Shown: positions 10,864 through 23,151, counted from the stretch's first letter. The stretch is DNA of 64,000 nt from Buddleja alternifolia (GCA_019426215.1 CM033402.1:2418001-2482000), one strand, 5' to 3'. A program made the numbers and translations. Notes: a model not told the origin generated them from the letters alone.

Positions 10864-13800
10864 ATGGCATCTCGTGAAGAAGCTAGTAGTGTTAAACCCG
10901 AGAAATTTAACGGATTAAATTTTAAAAGATGGCAAAACCAATTGAAATATTGGTTGACCGTTCTTGGGTTTATGTCTGCCATAGATGAAAATATTGAATC
11001 AAGCTCTTGGCAAACTCCTGAAAATGTAGACTATCATTGTCGTAATCGTATTCTTAGTGCTTTGTCTGACAGACTTTACGATGTTTACCATTCTTTTACT
11101 AGTGCTAAGGAACTTTGGGATGCCTTAGAAGCCGATTATGGAATTGATGATGCGGGAATTGTTAGATTTAATGCCTCTACTTTTACAAGATATTTAATGC
11201 TTGATGAAAAGTCTATTAATGAACAAATTCATGAATTTCAAGACTTACTAAAACCGTTAGAAGAAGGAGGGTCAAAATTTAGTGAAGATTATAAAGTTTC
11301 ATGTCTAATTGATAAACCCCCACCTTCATGGTCTAATTTTGCTAGAGGTCTTAGACATCAACAAGGGTCTTTAACCTTAAGTCAAGTCTTTAAATCCTTA
11401 AGGGTACAAGAATAACATAGGATCAATGTTAAACAAGAAGGGTTGAAAGCTAAGGCTAACTTAGTGGAAGATATAAGAAACTATAACCAAAATAGGTTCA
11501 AGCCTAGGAAAAATAGGTTTAAAATTAACAACAAGAATTGGAAGAAAGACTACCGTCACAATAATAATAATAATAATCGATTTAAGACACAAAACTATAA
11601 GGATAATAAAGGCAAAGAAAAGATAGAGAAGCCTTGCTTCGTGTGTGGAAGAACTAATCATATGGCTAAAGACTGTTACTACAAGAAGACCGAGAAGTTC
11701 AACCCTAGGTTCAACACTAAGCCTAATAATCAAGAAGTAAACCCATCTATCAGGTTAGAATCTATAACTCCCTTAATAAAATTTACATATAAAAATAATG
11801 AATGGTGGTTAGATTCAGGTGCTAATATTCATGTTTGTTTTGAAAAATCAATGTTTAAAACATATCAGAACTCAAGTGGAGGAAGCGTGACACTAGGGAA
11901 CAACACTATCGCACCAATACATGGGATTGGGAGCGTTGAGTTAAAGATGACGTCCGGAAAAATATTAACCCTAGATGGAGTGTGACACGTACCTGAAGTT
12001 AGAAGAAATTTAGTTAGTGGGTCTTGTTTAGTTGAAAATGGTTATAAACTAGTTATGGAGTCTAATAAAGTTGTAATAACTAGAAAGAATGATTTTATTG
12101 GAAAAGGCTTTGTAAGTGATGGTTTGTTTAAATTGAATATTTTGAATGATGAAGAAAATTCCTCCTTTATTTTTAATATTGAATCTAATATTTTATGGCA
12201 TAAAAGATTGGGACATGTTAGTAATATAAAAGTTAAGAGACTTATGGATTTAGGATTAATACCAAAATCTCAAGTAAATACTGATCATAAGTGTGAAATA
12301 TGTGTACAAGATAAACAAACAAAAAGAGCTTATAAATCGGTTCATAGAGATTCAATTATCTTAGAACTTATCCATAGTGATGTATGTGATTCAAACAGAA
12401 CTCCAACTAGAGGTGGAAATAAATATTTTGTAACATTTATAGATGACTTTTCTAAATATTGTTATATTTATCTTATTAAGTCTAAAGATGAAGTTTTTGG
12501 AAAATTTAAGATTTATAAAACTGAGGTTGAGAACCAATTAGAGAAACATATTAAAATATTAAGGTCAGATAGAGGAGGAGAATATTCTTCTGGTGAGTTA
12601 GAAAAATTTTGTGAAGATAATGGCATTATACATGAATTCACACCTCCCTATTCGCCTCAATCAAATGGAGTAGCTGAAAGAAAAAATAGGACATTAATGG
12701 ATATGGTTAACTCTATGTTATTAAATTCTGGAGCACCTGAAAACTCATGGGGAGAAGCTATTTTATCTTCGTGTTTTATACTTAATTGTGTGATTGTTAA
12801 AGATAATGATAAAACTCCTTATGAATTGTGGAAAAAGAGAGCCCCTAACCTGAATTTTCTTAAAGTGTGGGGGTGTTTAGCAAAAGTAGCTATACCTGAT
12901 ATTAAAAGAAAGAAAATAGGTCCTAAAATAGTAGATGCTATATTTATCGGATATGCTCAAAATAATAGTGCGAATAGATTTTTAGTGGTTAATTCTGATG
13001 TTAGTGGTATTTCTAATAACACAATTATTGAGGCTAGAGATGCAACTTTCTTTGAAGTTGTTTTCCCTTTTAAGACTAAAATTACAAGTGAATTAGAAAC
13101 ACCAAGAATAGAATCTTATAGAGGTGAATCATCTAATAGTTCAATTATAGAAAACAAGGAAAAAGAACCTACAAAATTAAGAAGAAGTAAGAGGTCTAGA
13201 GTAGGAAAGAATTTTGGAGATGACTTTATAACATTTTTAGTTGAAGGAGATCCCCAAACCTATGAAGAAGCTATATCTTCTATAGACGCACCTTTTTGGA
13301 AAGAAGCCATAAATGACGAATATAATTCGATTGTTCAAAATAATACTTGGGTATTATCCAAGTTACCACCTGGTAGTAAGCCGATAGGATGTAAATGGAT
13401 CTTTAAAAAGAAACTAAAAGCTGATGGGTCTATAGATATATATAAAGCAAGACTAGTAGCAAAAGGGTTTACACAACAAGGAATTGACTATTTTGATACT
13501 TACTCGCCTGTCGCTAGAATTTCAACTATTAGAACTTTACTGGCGTTAGCATCTATACATAAATTAATAATTCATCAAATGGATGTAAAAATGGCGTTTT
13601 TAAATGGAGATTTAGATGAAGAAATTTACATGCAACAACCTGAAGGCTTTAAAGTTAAAGGACAAGAACATAAAGTATGTAAATTAGTAAAATCTTTATA
13701 TGGTTTAAAACAAGCTCCTAAACAATGGCATGAAAAGTTTAATGAGGTTATACTTGCTAATGGATTTATATCAAACGAACATGACAAATGTGTCTATGCT

Positions 13801-15077
13801 AAGGAAGAAAATGGTGAATATGTGATACTGTGTTTATATGTGGATGATATATTAATTTTTGGGTCTAATTTGGATTTTATTAAAACTGTGAAAGATTATT
13901 TGTCTAATAACTTTGAAATGAAAGATTTTGGTGAAGCTCATATTATTTTGGGCATGAAAGTTAGTAGAACTAAAGAAGGAATCTCACTAGATCAATCGAT
14001 TGCTATTGAAAAATTCTTGAAAAAATTTAATTATTACGATTGTAAGATAGTGTCTACTCCTTATGATCCTAATGTACATCTAAATAAAAATTTGGGAGAA
14101 CCCGTGTCGCAATTGAAATATTCTCAAATTATAGGGTCATTATTGTATTTTTCTAATAGAACCAGACCTGATATATGTTATGCGGTTGGGAGACTTAGTA
14201 GATACACTCATAATCCTAGTAAAGATCACTGGAATGCGTTAGAAAGAATTCTTAAGTATCTTAGAGGAACCCTAAAATATTCTTTATACTATAAAGGTTT
14301 TCCAAATGTACTTGAAGGGTATAGTGATGCTAATTGGATTACCGATAGCTCCGAAATAAAATCTACTAGTGGCTTTGTATTTATGTTGGGGGGAGCAGTG
14401 ATAACTTGGGGTTCTAAGAAACAAACTGTTATTTCTAGAAGTACAATGGAAGCTGAGTTAATAGCGTTAGATTTAACGTGTACAACTGCTGAATGGCTAA
14501 GAGACCTTTTACTCGATATTCCATTAGTAAAGAAACCTTTACCAGCCATATCTATACATTGTGATTCTAAGGCTGTGATAGATCTTGTGAAGCAAAATAA
14601 GAAAATGAGTAGACATTTACAAGGAAGATATAAAAGTGTAAAACCTTTAATAAAGAGAAATGTGGTATCACTTAATTTTGTCAAGTCTGAGAGAAACTTG
14701 GCTGACAATCTGACTAAGAGAGTGTTTGGCTAAGCTTATAAGTTCCTCTAAACATCTTATAAGATGTTTTAGAACTTATAAGCTCTATAAATTTGTTTGG
14801 TAATTTTTTTATAAATACAGCTTATAAGACTAAAAAATAAGATGTTTGGATCTTATAAGCTGTTTTTAAAAAAGTAACCTACCCCCACCTTTTTTTAAAC
14901 AGCTTATAAGATGTTACATCTTATAAGCTCTTAAAACATCTTATAAGATGTAGGAGCTTATAAGATGTTTTGGATAAGCTTAGCCAAACATCCTCTAAAG
15001 GTCTACCCAATAAGGGTGTTTATGAATCATCGAGGGGGATGGGCATAAGCCCACAAGGGAGTCACCTCCGGGAGTAA
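10864..15077 (+). pseudogene. Copia gag-pol polyprotein of element A (two stops, MITE insertion)
   Basis: One continuous frame from ATG 10864, broken by TAA at 11413-11415 and TGA at 11983-11985, then open to 14720. The hAT-like MITE interrupts it and supplies a TAA at 14731; beyond the MITE the original frame resumes at 14994 and ends TAA 15075-15077. Domains in order: UBN2-type gag (KPEKFNGLNFKRWQNQLKYW), CCHC knuckle (CFVCGRTNHMAKDC, about 11635), aspartic protease (WWLDSGANIHVC, about 11803), GAG-pre-integrase (LWHKRLGH), integrase core ([25 protein letters not shown]), RT (catalytic YVDDI about 13836) and RNase H ending in NLADNLTK. Both stops look like single-base changes. The products would copy the RNA and integrate the cDNA in cytoplasmic particles and nucleus. 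Confidence 0.93.
14721..14993. mobile_element. hAT-like MITE inside element A
   Basis: A 273 bp insertion near the end of the RNase H region. The perfect 16 bp inverted repeats are TGTTTGGCTAAGCTTA (14723-14738) and its complement (14975-14990). The flanks ACTAAGAG (14713-14720) and TCTAAAGG (14994-15001) are consistent with a mutated 8 bp duplication of an original ACTAAAGG, which would restore the Leu-Thr-Lys-Gly reading of copia C-termini. The interior is built of CTTATAAGATGTT-type palindromes and codes for nothing. Confidence 0.75.
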
Positions 15078-15626
15078 CCCAACCTTTGTGATTGGAGACC
15101 CCATGAAGAAGGTTCAATGGGTAGGAACAACCTGTAATGCGTGACTCATTTAGCACTAATTTATGAGGAGAGTGTCTCCTTCCCGTCCCTATGGTGATAG
15201 TGCTTTTGTAGTGTGATGTTAAGGTTGGCTTTGATCCTTAATGAGACCAAAGCGGGAAATAATCCGCGGGGTAGAGTTCACACGTACCCTTGGAGGTTTC
15301 ACCTAAGTGAGAGTTGTCATACATAGGTCGTGGCTATGGGTTGGGCTAACCCTAGAGACCTCATGAGAATCAAGATTAGAGCGCAGGACCTTTAATGCGC
15401 TAACCCGTGAACTGAGATCAATGTCAATACTGTGTGTGTGATGTATTGAAGTTTGGCCAAGGGACCTAATTCCAGGCGTAGTCCATTATGGCTCCCTCAA
15501 ATGGAAATCATCAACACTAAGTGTAGGTTCAAGCCCGGAAGGCACCTGCACCCATTGCATGGTATTTAGTTGCCCTTTTATATATATTTTATATATCACT
15601 TTGAAGTTTTAAACCTTGTGGGGGAT
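15078..15626 (+). other. Conserved 3' non-coding domain of element A
   Basis: About 550 nt between the pol stop and the 3' LTR. It aligns nearly end to end with 55880-56448 of element B, including an identical 60 nt run (15085-15144 and 55897-55956). No frame is open across it in both elements, so conservation is presumably at RNA or DNA level. The last bases, TTGTGGGGGAT just before the LTR, form the polypurine-type plus-strand priming tract and are identical in B. Confidence 0.8.
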
Positions 15627-16132
15627 TGTTAGAAATTGGAAGTTTCAAAACTTCAAAATTAAATTTAATTTCATTATTTGCATTGACCATAACCTCCCAC
15701 ATTGTATTTATTTTGTGCTTTTAATTTGTAGGTTTCAACATGCATCCTAGCACTATAAATAGGTCCTAGGGGTCTTGGTAGAAAAGACACAACACAAGCA
15801 TATAACATTCATCTTCTATATTTTCTCTATATTTTGGGCAATTAGGATAAGGTCTTGTTCACATAGTTTTCTTGTGAACGTGCTCATAAAGAAAACACCG
15901 GCGTGGCCTTCTTGGGTTTTATCTTGGGGTGGTGGTGAGCCGACAGTACCTGCACGAGGGGAGGCCATCACGATCTTAGGACAGCGTCAAGTGGCGTGAC
16001 TCCTACAGGCCAGCCGTTCTTACATTTATATATATTTTAAATTATATTAGTTTATGCAAATTATTTCACATGATAATTTAAAGAATTTATATTTTATGTA
16101 ATTGCATGCAAATCTTGAAAAATTTCACAACA
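15627..16132 (+). repeat. 3' LTR of element A
   Basis: 506 bp, five substitutions from the 5' LTR, ending CAACA, followed by the GCCAC target duplication. The 74-codon open frame inside it (15775-15999) and its twin in the 5' LTR are not genes. Confidence 0.93.
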
Positions 16133-16137
16133 GCCAC

Positions 16138-16604
16138 CAGATATGAATGTGATCAAGATTAATTTTGATGGTGCTAATAGCAATAGTAGTCGAGCTTCTG
16201 GAATTGGAGTAGTGGGTCGTAATCACCTTGGCGAGTGCTTGTTTTGGAGAGCAAGGCGGCTGGATTTTGAGTCCAATCCGGAACATGGGAAAGCCCTTGC
16301 GACAAGAGAAGCAGTCGATCTAGCTATTCACATGAACTGGAGACATGTTGTATTTGAGGGTGATTGCATCAATGTCATCCGTAAGTGTCAAAATTTGGAG
16401 GCGGACCTCTCGTCTGTGGGTCCGTTAGTTTTTGATATTCAGTCTTTTTTAACTTTTTTTCTTTCTATCTCGTTTTCCTTTGTTAAACGCTTAGGCAATT
16501 CTGTTGCTCACTCTTTAGCTAAAATTGCGGTAGGTGTCTCTGAGCCTGTTCGAGCCCTTCCCGCGGAAACTATTGCGGCACTTCATTTTGATTGTTCTTC
16601 GTTT
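16138..16604 (+). pseudogene. LINE ORF2 C-terminus (RNase H, RVT_3 type)
   Basis: Continues ORF2 after element A. It reads INFDGANSNSSRASGIGVVG, with the first catalytic Asp, then EGDCINVIRKC and NSVAHSLAKIAVG, the usual conserved blocks of the RNase H domain at the end of plant L1 ORF2. It is open for about 154 codons to TGA near 16605, then a short 3' UTR and an A11 tail. Confidence 0.85.
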
Positions 16605-16641
16605 TGATTTATATATATCGCTCTTACCCTAAAAAAAAAAA

Positions 16642-18111
16642 GTCTAACAATATCAAATTCAAACCAGAAAATAGTAAATACTAAAATTTTCAATTAGGCT
16701 ACCTATATCATATGTGTTGCGTTTATTTGGATATCTTCAAGTGTTGTGTTTATTATATATAAATTTATCAAAATAACTAACTCAATCATTTTATATGATC
16801 GACCAATTAATTTTAATTTTAGATATTCTTCTATTTTCTATTATTTTTTAAAAACATAAACAAACACAATTCACATCACATCATTTCACACATTTATAGA
16901 GTTCGAACTATTTACTCAAAAATATAAACAAACAAAGCCTAAGAAACGTAAAAAATGGGTCTAGAGATTTTTAATTCTTTCCACATGCATGCCAAAAACC
17001 TCTCGGTCGACTGACCAAGACTTCAACAAGTCTACTTCAAATTGGCTCACAATTTTCAGATTTTGTGTTCAAATGGTTAAAATAGCTCTATATTGTACGC
17101 GAAATAAAAGTTTTTATAAGTTTTTGCATAACACAAATGTCACTCCATAACAAATGTACACGAAATTTATAAATTCTAATCTATATAGAACACAAATGTC
17201 ACTCCATAACAAAGTAACGAAGAAAAATAGCAGAGTTCAAAATGAAATAACAACAGCAAGCTAAAAAGAAGAATAATTGACAACATCAACTAAATCTAAA
17301 TCAATAGAGGCATTCCATTTTGCATGAAAAGCCCACAACGCAAGGGGCTTGGGCAGTTGAGTTTGCCAAGGTTAGGATGTGCTTGGTGTTCCAAAATTTT
17401 ACCATTGCTAGCTTAACAAACAAATTGATATTTGACGGTAATAATTCATTCAATAAATCTTAGAATGCTCAATCTACCTCTTAAGTTGGGCTTATTTGGG
17501 ATGAGTCTTATATAGCTCACTCTCCAGCTCACAAAGTAATAGGGTTTACTTATGAAGCTCAAACCTGATCCTGGTCATATTTGATTGGGCTCGGTTCACT
17601 TATAAGTGATTTGAATTATCTATCTTTGAGCAAGTTCAACTCAATTAACAATTTTACCCATTATGTGTGTATATTTTATTTTTCTTTTAACTTTCCTTTT
17701 AGTAGTATGATTTTTGCAAAATCGTAATTTTTTATAAAAGTTTTTGTCCTTAATTTGATTCAGTGCCATTAAAATGGCAAGAAAAGGAGAATATGTTATG
17801 TAGAACTCGGAAGATGACATCTCTCCACAATTTAATTACATAGGATAAAGTAGAAAAGAGGCCGGAATATATAATAAATAAAGCATATAGTTAATTACAT
17901 CAACATCTAAATCACGGTTTTATTCTGGATTTTTAGGTCCAAATAAAGGTTAGTGAAAATAAAAAATTTAGTCCAGACCTAGTCAAGTTGAATCAAAATA
18001 TAATTAAAAATGTGTGTAAATTATATATATTTTGTTGGGCTAAATCAAGTCCAAATTAAATTTGTCAGGTAGAAGACTCAAGAAACGTAAAAATGGGTGC
18101 GAAATTTCATA
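16642..18111. other. AT-rich intergenic DNA
   Basis: About 1.47 kb without a supportable gene. Short direct repeats such as 'acacaaatgtcactccataacaaa' (near 17131 and 17189) are present. Confidence 0.6.
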
Positions 18112-18326
18112 TTTTTTTTTCAAGGGAGCGATAACATCATCATATTACATCAATTGCAAGAAAATATCTATTATAAGCAAGCATCATCAACAAATTTTAT
18201 AATAAACTATTACAAGCTACCATATAGGTAGAGAAAGCAACTCACATACACTAGTGGGAGTCGAACCCACGACCCCTTGATTATGGGGCATCAACTTTGA
18301 CCAACTGGGTCAGACCTCATTGGCCA
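18112..18326 (-). mobile_element. tRNA-derived SINE (Au-like)
   Basis: On the minus strand the head is tRNA-related, with pol III A box TGACCCAGTTGG (18301-18312) and B box GGTTCGACTCC (18257-18267). The body of about 190 bp ends CTCCCTTG plus a run of A (18112-18120). It lacks a tRNA acceptor stem, so it is not a tRNA gene. Short flanking matches AAATTTC (18102-18108 and 18327-18333) may be the target duplication. The structure and end resemble the widespread plant Au SINE; the family name is from memory. Confidence 0.72.
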
Positions 18327-18454
18327 AAATTTCTAATATTCATGGTATCATATAAGAGCAATTATTTTCCACACACCAACGAAGTCTCGGTTGACTAAGC
18401 CTAACCAAGACATCAAAAAGACTTTAACAAGCCTCCTTAAAATTGGACAACAAC

Positions 18455-19184
18455 CATGGTTCTAAATTTCCTCCTAAATTTCAGATTTTCATGGGGTCTC
18501 GAAGTGAAATCTCACCTTTGATTCAATTTTGTGGAATATCTACCTACATTTCCCGAAACTTTGTCAAAGCCCGAAATTTTTCAAAATTTTAAATTAAACA
18601 AAAAATTACTTTGTTAAATATCTACCGAAATTTCCCAAATTTCCCAAAATTTAAAATAATATTTATTTATTTATTTTTAAATAAGATTCAAAATGAGTCC
18701 ATACCAACATTCAATGTCATGGGCTGAATACTGTCAACATTTAACTAATATTTTGTACATGCAATATGAAAGTGGAGGAAGGAGAGAGACCAATGATAGA
18801 GATTTCGATCCTCCTAGAAACTCAATGTGGTTTTGAATGATGATTTGTATTAAAATTGTAGTAGTTTGTTTTATGAAGTTCTTAGGAGATTTGGTTATTA
18901 CTTTGCTCTCAAATCATATTTATTTTATATTTCGCTATAGATTTTAGTTGTACTACTTAACAAAATTCACTATATATATATATACAATAATATATGTAAA
19001 AAATGAATAATTATGATAATTAAAGTTATCTATATTTTTATTGAAAATTTTCAAGTATTTTTATAAATTTTCATGGTTTCTCTACAATCGAAATCGAAAT
19101 TTTGGATATCCCCGAAATTTCCATCGAAATTTTCCTAAATTTTCTACTCTGAAATCTAAATCGAAAATGAAATTTAATACCTTG
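18455..19184. mobile_element. hAT-like MITE with GAAATTTC motifs
   Basis: A 730 bp element. The left end CATGGTTCTAAATTTC corresponds to CAAGGTATTAAATTTC at the inverted right end. The flanking octamers ACAACAAC (18447-18454) and ACCACAAC (19185-19192) differ at one base. The interior iterates CCGAAATTTCCC-type words in both orientations and encodes nothing. The 8 bp duplication points to hAT. Confidence 0.62.
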
Positions 19185-19293
19185 ACCACAACTAATTAGT
19201 ACATAATTAAATGAAATATTTTGGACTTTTATTTGCGTATAATTCATGTCAACTTTATATTGTAAAAAAAATAGGATAAACAGCTACTACAAA

Positions 19294-19552
19294 AATGACC
19301 TATGGCAGCGGTTTTTTTGGGCCTATGGCAGCGGTTTTAACCGCTGTCATAGGTACCGCTGCTATAGGGGTGGACCTATGGCAGCGGTTTTTAAACCGCT
19401 GCCATAGGTCCACCTATGACAGCGGTTCCCTAAGAACCGCTGCCACAGGGGGAACCTATGACAGCGGTTTCCAGGGAACCGCTGTCAAAAAACCAAAAAA
19501 AAAAAAAAAATTACAGGACCTGTGGCAGCGGTTCTATCAGAACCGCTGTCAA
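19294..19552. repeat. CACTA left subterminal repeats
   Basis: At least five inverted pairs built on (C)CTATGGCAGCGGTT and its complement, for example GCAGCGGTTTTAACCGCTG near 19330. In En/Spm such repeats are transposase-binding sites; that role is inferred. The open frame across them (19295-19579) is an artefact. Confidence 0.85.
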
Positions 19553-19878
19553 TTTTTTTTTTTTTTTTTAATAATTTAATGCCCTTTCATGAGCCTGTAC
19601 AGTAATATGCAATGATCCAACCAACAAAACATATTCAACATAAACAACAAAACATATTCAACTAACAACAAAACATATTCAACATAAACAAACATCACCC
19701 CAAACTTCAATATTATTACCATCTCTTTCATCCAACAATAAAATATTATAATCTCCAACAAAATGTACAATCAACTAATTAAATTACTCACCTTACGAAA
19801 TACAATAAATCAAATTTCAATTTACAAGTCACAATGTACAAAAACTAGAAAATGTACAAAAACTACATTACCTAATTT

Positions 19879-22800
19879 CTAAGGAGCTGCTAAGAAAATG
19901 TAACGTGCAACTTCGCAGCGTACTTCATCAATTTGCTCATCAGTATAGAAGGATTGACAATCCTTAAAGTACTGCAAGATATATGTATATATAGAGAGAT
20001 TAATTGCAAAGTGAAATAACATTTCAATTACCTACCAAAGGTTTAATAATTTCAAAAGTAATAGAATTAAGTATATATAAGGATTATGTATACCGCTGTT
20101 GGGATTATAGATAGTCCGTGGCTAATAATCTCTTTCATGAATCTCATAACAAAATAGCCACAATCCACCTCGTTGGTCTGCCGGGGGCACTACAAAAGCA
20201 ATCAAAATTACGTTGTATTAGAAGACGAACTTCTATACGAATATATAATCTCATGAAACTAGAAAATACTAACCTTTATAGTAAACCATTTACAGACCGA
20301 GTTTTTGGATTTGTTGGATTGGTTGTTGCGGTTTGCACGAAATATGTGCACAGCTCTATAAAAAAATATAAAAAACAAGAAAATATGTTAAAAACAAGCA
20401 ATTATGTGAAATAAATACAATTTAAAACAATATTAAATATAATGGATTTATTGATTGAATGAAAAACTTACTGATTGAATTTTAGCATCATATCATCTCG
20501 ATATTGCGGCTCACCACCATACACAGAATCCAGATAGTAAATAATCTCTCTAAATGGATCAATTGCAAGCAACAACCAATGACCCCTACAAAACATTCAA
20601 AAGATAAGTTGAAAATTTGTTTTGCGTAGCTAGTTTTACAAATTAAAGTCGAGTCTTTAGTAGCTCACCCAGTGTTGTAAGGTGCAAGAAATAACTTATT
20701 CTGTTGTGCACCCTGTATCATAGCACGTGCTATGTACTGTACTTGTAGAACTGAAGGGTCTGTTTGAGCAGCTATGGAATGTGGGCTAAGGAACCCGAAA
20801 CTCGCTTCTTTCCCTTCGGGGATCACATAGTTAAACCACAAACACCTAAATTGAGCATAAAGAATAAATTTTGAGTAACGAAAATAATCGTAGTTTAGAT
20901 GTAATAAAATAATTAAAAAACTTACTTTATATACGCTGTAATGATAGAGGCTCCTATCTCTTGTCTACGCAGAAGGTGACAGATCTCCTCCTTTCCAATG
21001 AACTCTGGGAATGAAAAATTCATAATGGCTTCGTCCATGTATATATTGATCTGGGCATCAATCTTCATCATCCTCGTATACTTTCCCAGAAATACAAGGT
21101 CATTAGGGAGTCCATCTAGTTGGAGATCTGCACATATGTCTACTTGACCTGCAGGCTCGGCCACTTGAGATTTTCCTTTGACAACTGACCGCTTCGACGT
21201 CCCTGACTTACGGTTTGCAGATGATTTGGACTGTTTAAGCAAGAAAATAAAATACATGTATGTTACACACCAAAGTATATTTAGTAACCTCAAACAAATT
21301 GTTATAATTTATTAATGACTAGCTATTAATTACATACCGGTGCAGCAGTGACAATGACAAGATTCGCTGGCCAAGCAACAAAGGTACCCAGAGCATGAGA
21401 AATGGAGAATATTTCATCATTGAGAGGGACGGGCAGGAGTGTATTAGCCTCAACTGCAGTGTCAATGCGCACTTTCACATTGTTGCTGACTAATTGACAG
21501 TTGTGAAGTGTTCTATCAGTCTCTGATCGATTGTATAACTGTCCTTTAGCCACCACATGATATGATGGAGATGAAAGTGCTAATTGACATGGAGTGATAC
21601 CCTACACACACACGTATATATATATATATACAACATTATATTAGAAAGTTTTGTATGATTTACAGAAAATAGAGAGTCGCAAGTTGTATGATTAATAAAC
21701 AAGTTCAAATTTTTACCTCAGGAAGCATCTTATAACCTGGTTCTGGGCTGCTATCTTTCAAAGAAATCACGTCATCTTCATGTGGCTGACGCGAGTTAGG
21801 GGCTTCCAAAACATCAATTCGTTGTTGCATGGCAACCATAGATTCGGAGAGGTTTTTCACTATGTTTCTCAAGTTTTCCACCTCCTTTTCTGAAGTAGAC
21901 TTTGGATCCTTAAAATAGTCTCTTTGTGAGACCCCAAAGCCAACACCCCTAACGCGACCCGGATGCTCTTTCCTTTTAATAGCTTTAGCCAATAGGTCAT
22001 CTCGACTCGTCTCATTTCCACTATGGCTAGTGCCCTCTTGTGAAATGCTCTCCTGTAATAATATATTTTTAAAAATTAAAAAAAATAGTGAACCTTGTGC
22101 TTTCAATAGTATTTCAATAAAACAATTAATAGAGCTAAAATTGCCAATAACTCACCATTTCATTCACCACTCTTCTAACATTTTCGTTATCAATTTGATT
22201 TGTCGGATCGGAACGCGAAACCCTCCACACGAGTGCTCGTGTCACATCTGTACAATCGAATCCCGCATCCCTTCTTTTATTTATCTATATTTTCATTAAA
22301 AAATATATGTATGCATTAACATAGAATTATTATTAAAAAAATTGTAAGGATTCACTGCTAAATGAACTACATACCTCCATTTGCTCCACAACAGCATCTC
22401 CAAGACTCCCTTTCCGGTAAGGATATTCAGGGTTCTTTGCTCTTTCCTGATTGTCCATGCTTATTTTCTGTCCGGACCATTATCAAATTATTAGCTAAAT
22501 ATAAACGCAATAACCAACAAATAAAACTGTAAATTAAAAGGACTATCTACCTGCCAAGGTTCACCTAAGCGAACCTCTAAAAATGCCGCCCAATCGGCTT
22601 GGGATATCTCATATTGTGGAGGTGGGTTGACATTAACATTTCCATCATCATCTCGCACATACTTTCTGCTTATGTAGCTCCTGAAGTTACGTGCTAGCCT
22701 CCCAGCTTCTGCTAGTACGAACCTTTGTCGACTTTCGTCAATATCAAACCCCAACTACAAAAAACAAACAATAAAATATATATAAAATTATATTTTAGAG

Positions 22801-23142
22801 AATATTCCAATACATTAACACTTACAAATATGATAATATCCAAATTACCTTCATCTCATCCCAAATGTTTTTTTTTGTTGCTGACGGGACTTTGCGCCAA
22901 TTACTCATGGCAATCGACACCTTCTGCCGAACCTGCACGCCTATATACCCAACAAATATTGATTTGTTGGGGTTAACTGGCTGACCTCTGTCATTCCAGC
23001 CGACATGTAGCCTTATACCTTTACTTCTGGCATTGATAACTTTTTTTATAGCAGAGACACCTCTCCGTATCTCCTTCTCATGACCGCTATCTGATCCATA
23101 TACATCATCGTCTGGAAAACTACCATCAGGATTTGAAGCCAT
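19879..23142 (-). CDS. CACTA-encoded protein with C-terminal Ulp1-type cysteine protease domain
   Basis: I can build a 12-exon gene of 728 codons in which every intron is GT-AG and the frame stays open. Exons, in transcription order: 23142-22849, 22754-22551, 22467-22375, 22284-22156, 22052-21717, 21601-21338, 21230-20926, 20845-20669, 20585-20472, 20355-20274, 20189-20094, 19971-19879. The N-terminal half resembles plant Transposase_24-like proteins (e.g. LHVGWNDRGQPVN, KNIWDEMK) and exon 5 has a Glu/Leu-rich coiled-coil segment. The C-terminus carries the protease signature: His in NTGGHWLLLAIDP (exons 8-9), Asp in IYYLDS, Gln in RQTNE and Cys in VDCGYFVMRFM (exon 11). Ulp1 enzymes remove SUMO or similar modifiers; activity here is inferred. 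Start is ATG 23142. Confidence 0.85.
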
Positions 23143-23151
23143 CGACCTACA

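Larger units (their letters stand above)
9690..16132 (+). mobile_element. Full-length Ty1/copia retrotransposon (element A)
   Basis: Paired 506 bp LTRs beginning TGTT and ending CAACA, with a perfect 5 bp target duplication GCCAC (9685-9689 and 16133-16137). The order gag, protease, integrase, RT, RNase H is that of Ty1/copia. I count 5 differences between the two LTRs (about 1%), so insertion into the already broken LINE is recent. The polyprotein has two in-frame stops and is split near its C-terminus by a MITE, so the copy is not autonomous now. The priming site is unusual (see 10198-10210). A long conserved non-coding domain precedes the 3' LTR. Confidence 0.95.
4775..16641 (+). mobile_element. 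Degenerate L1-type LINE, split by a copia element
   Basis: Domain order is that of plant L1-type LINEs: a DUF4283-like and CCHC zinc-knuckle ORF1, then ORF2 with endonuclease, reverse transcriptase, zf-RVT and RNase H. Element A (9690-16132) sits between zf-RVT and RNase H with a GCCAC duplication (9685-9689 and 16133-16137). The 3' end is an A11 tract at 16631-16641. The 5' end is probably truncated, as the N-terminal part of ORF1 is missing. Many stops and frameshifts show the copy is dead. Confidence 0.85.

Noticed and set aside
18250..18326. tRNA gene on the minus strand
   Set aside because: A and B boxes are good, but there is no acceptor-stem pairing and the sequence continues for about 130 bp to a poly-A tail; a SINE explains it.
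19274..19290. Clean 3 bp target duplication of the CACTA element
   Set aside because: Flanking triplets do not match; the left terminus also lacks the first C, so the edge is eroded.
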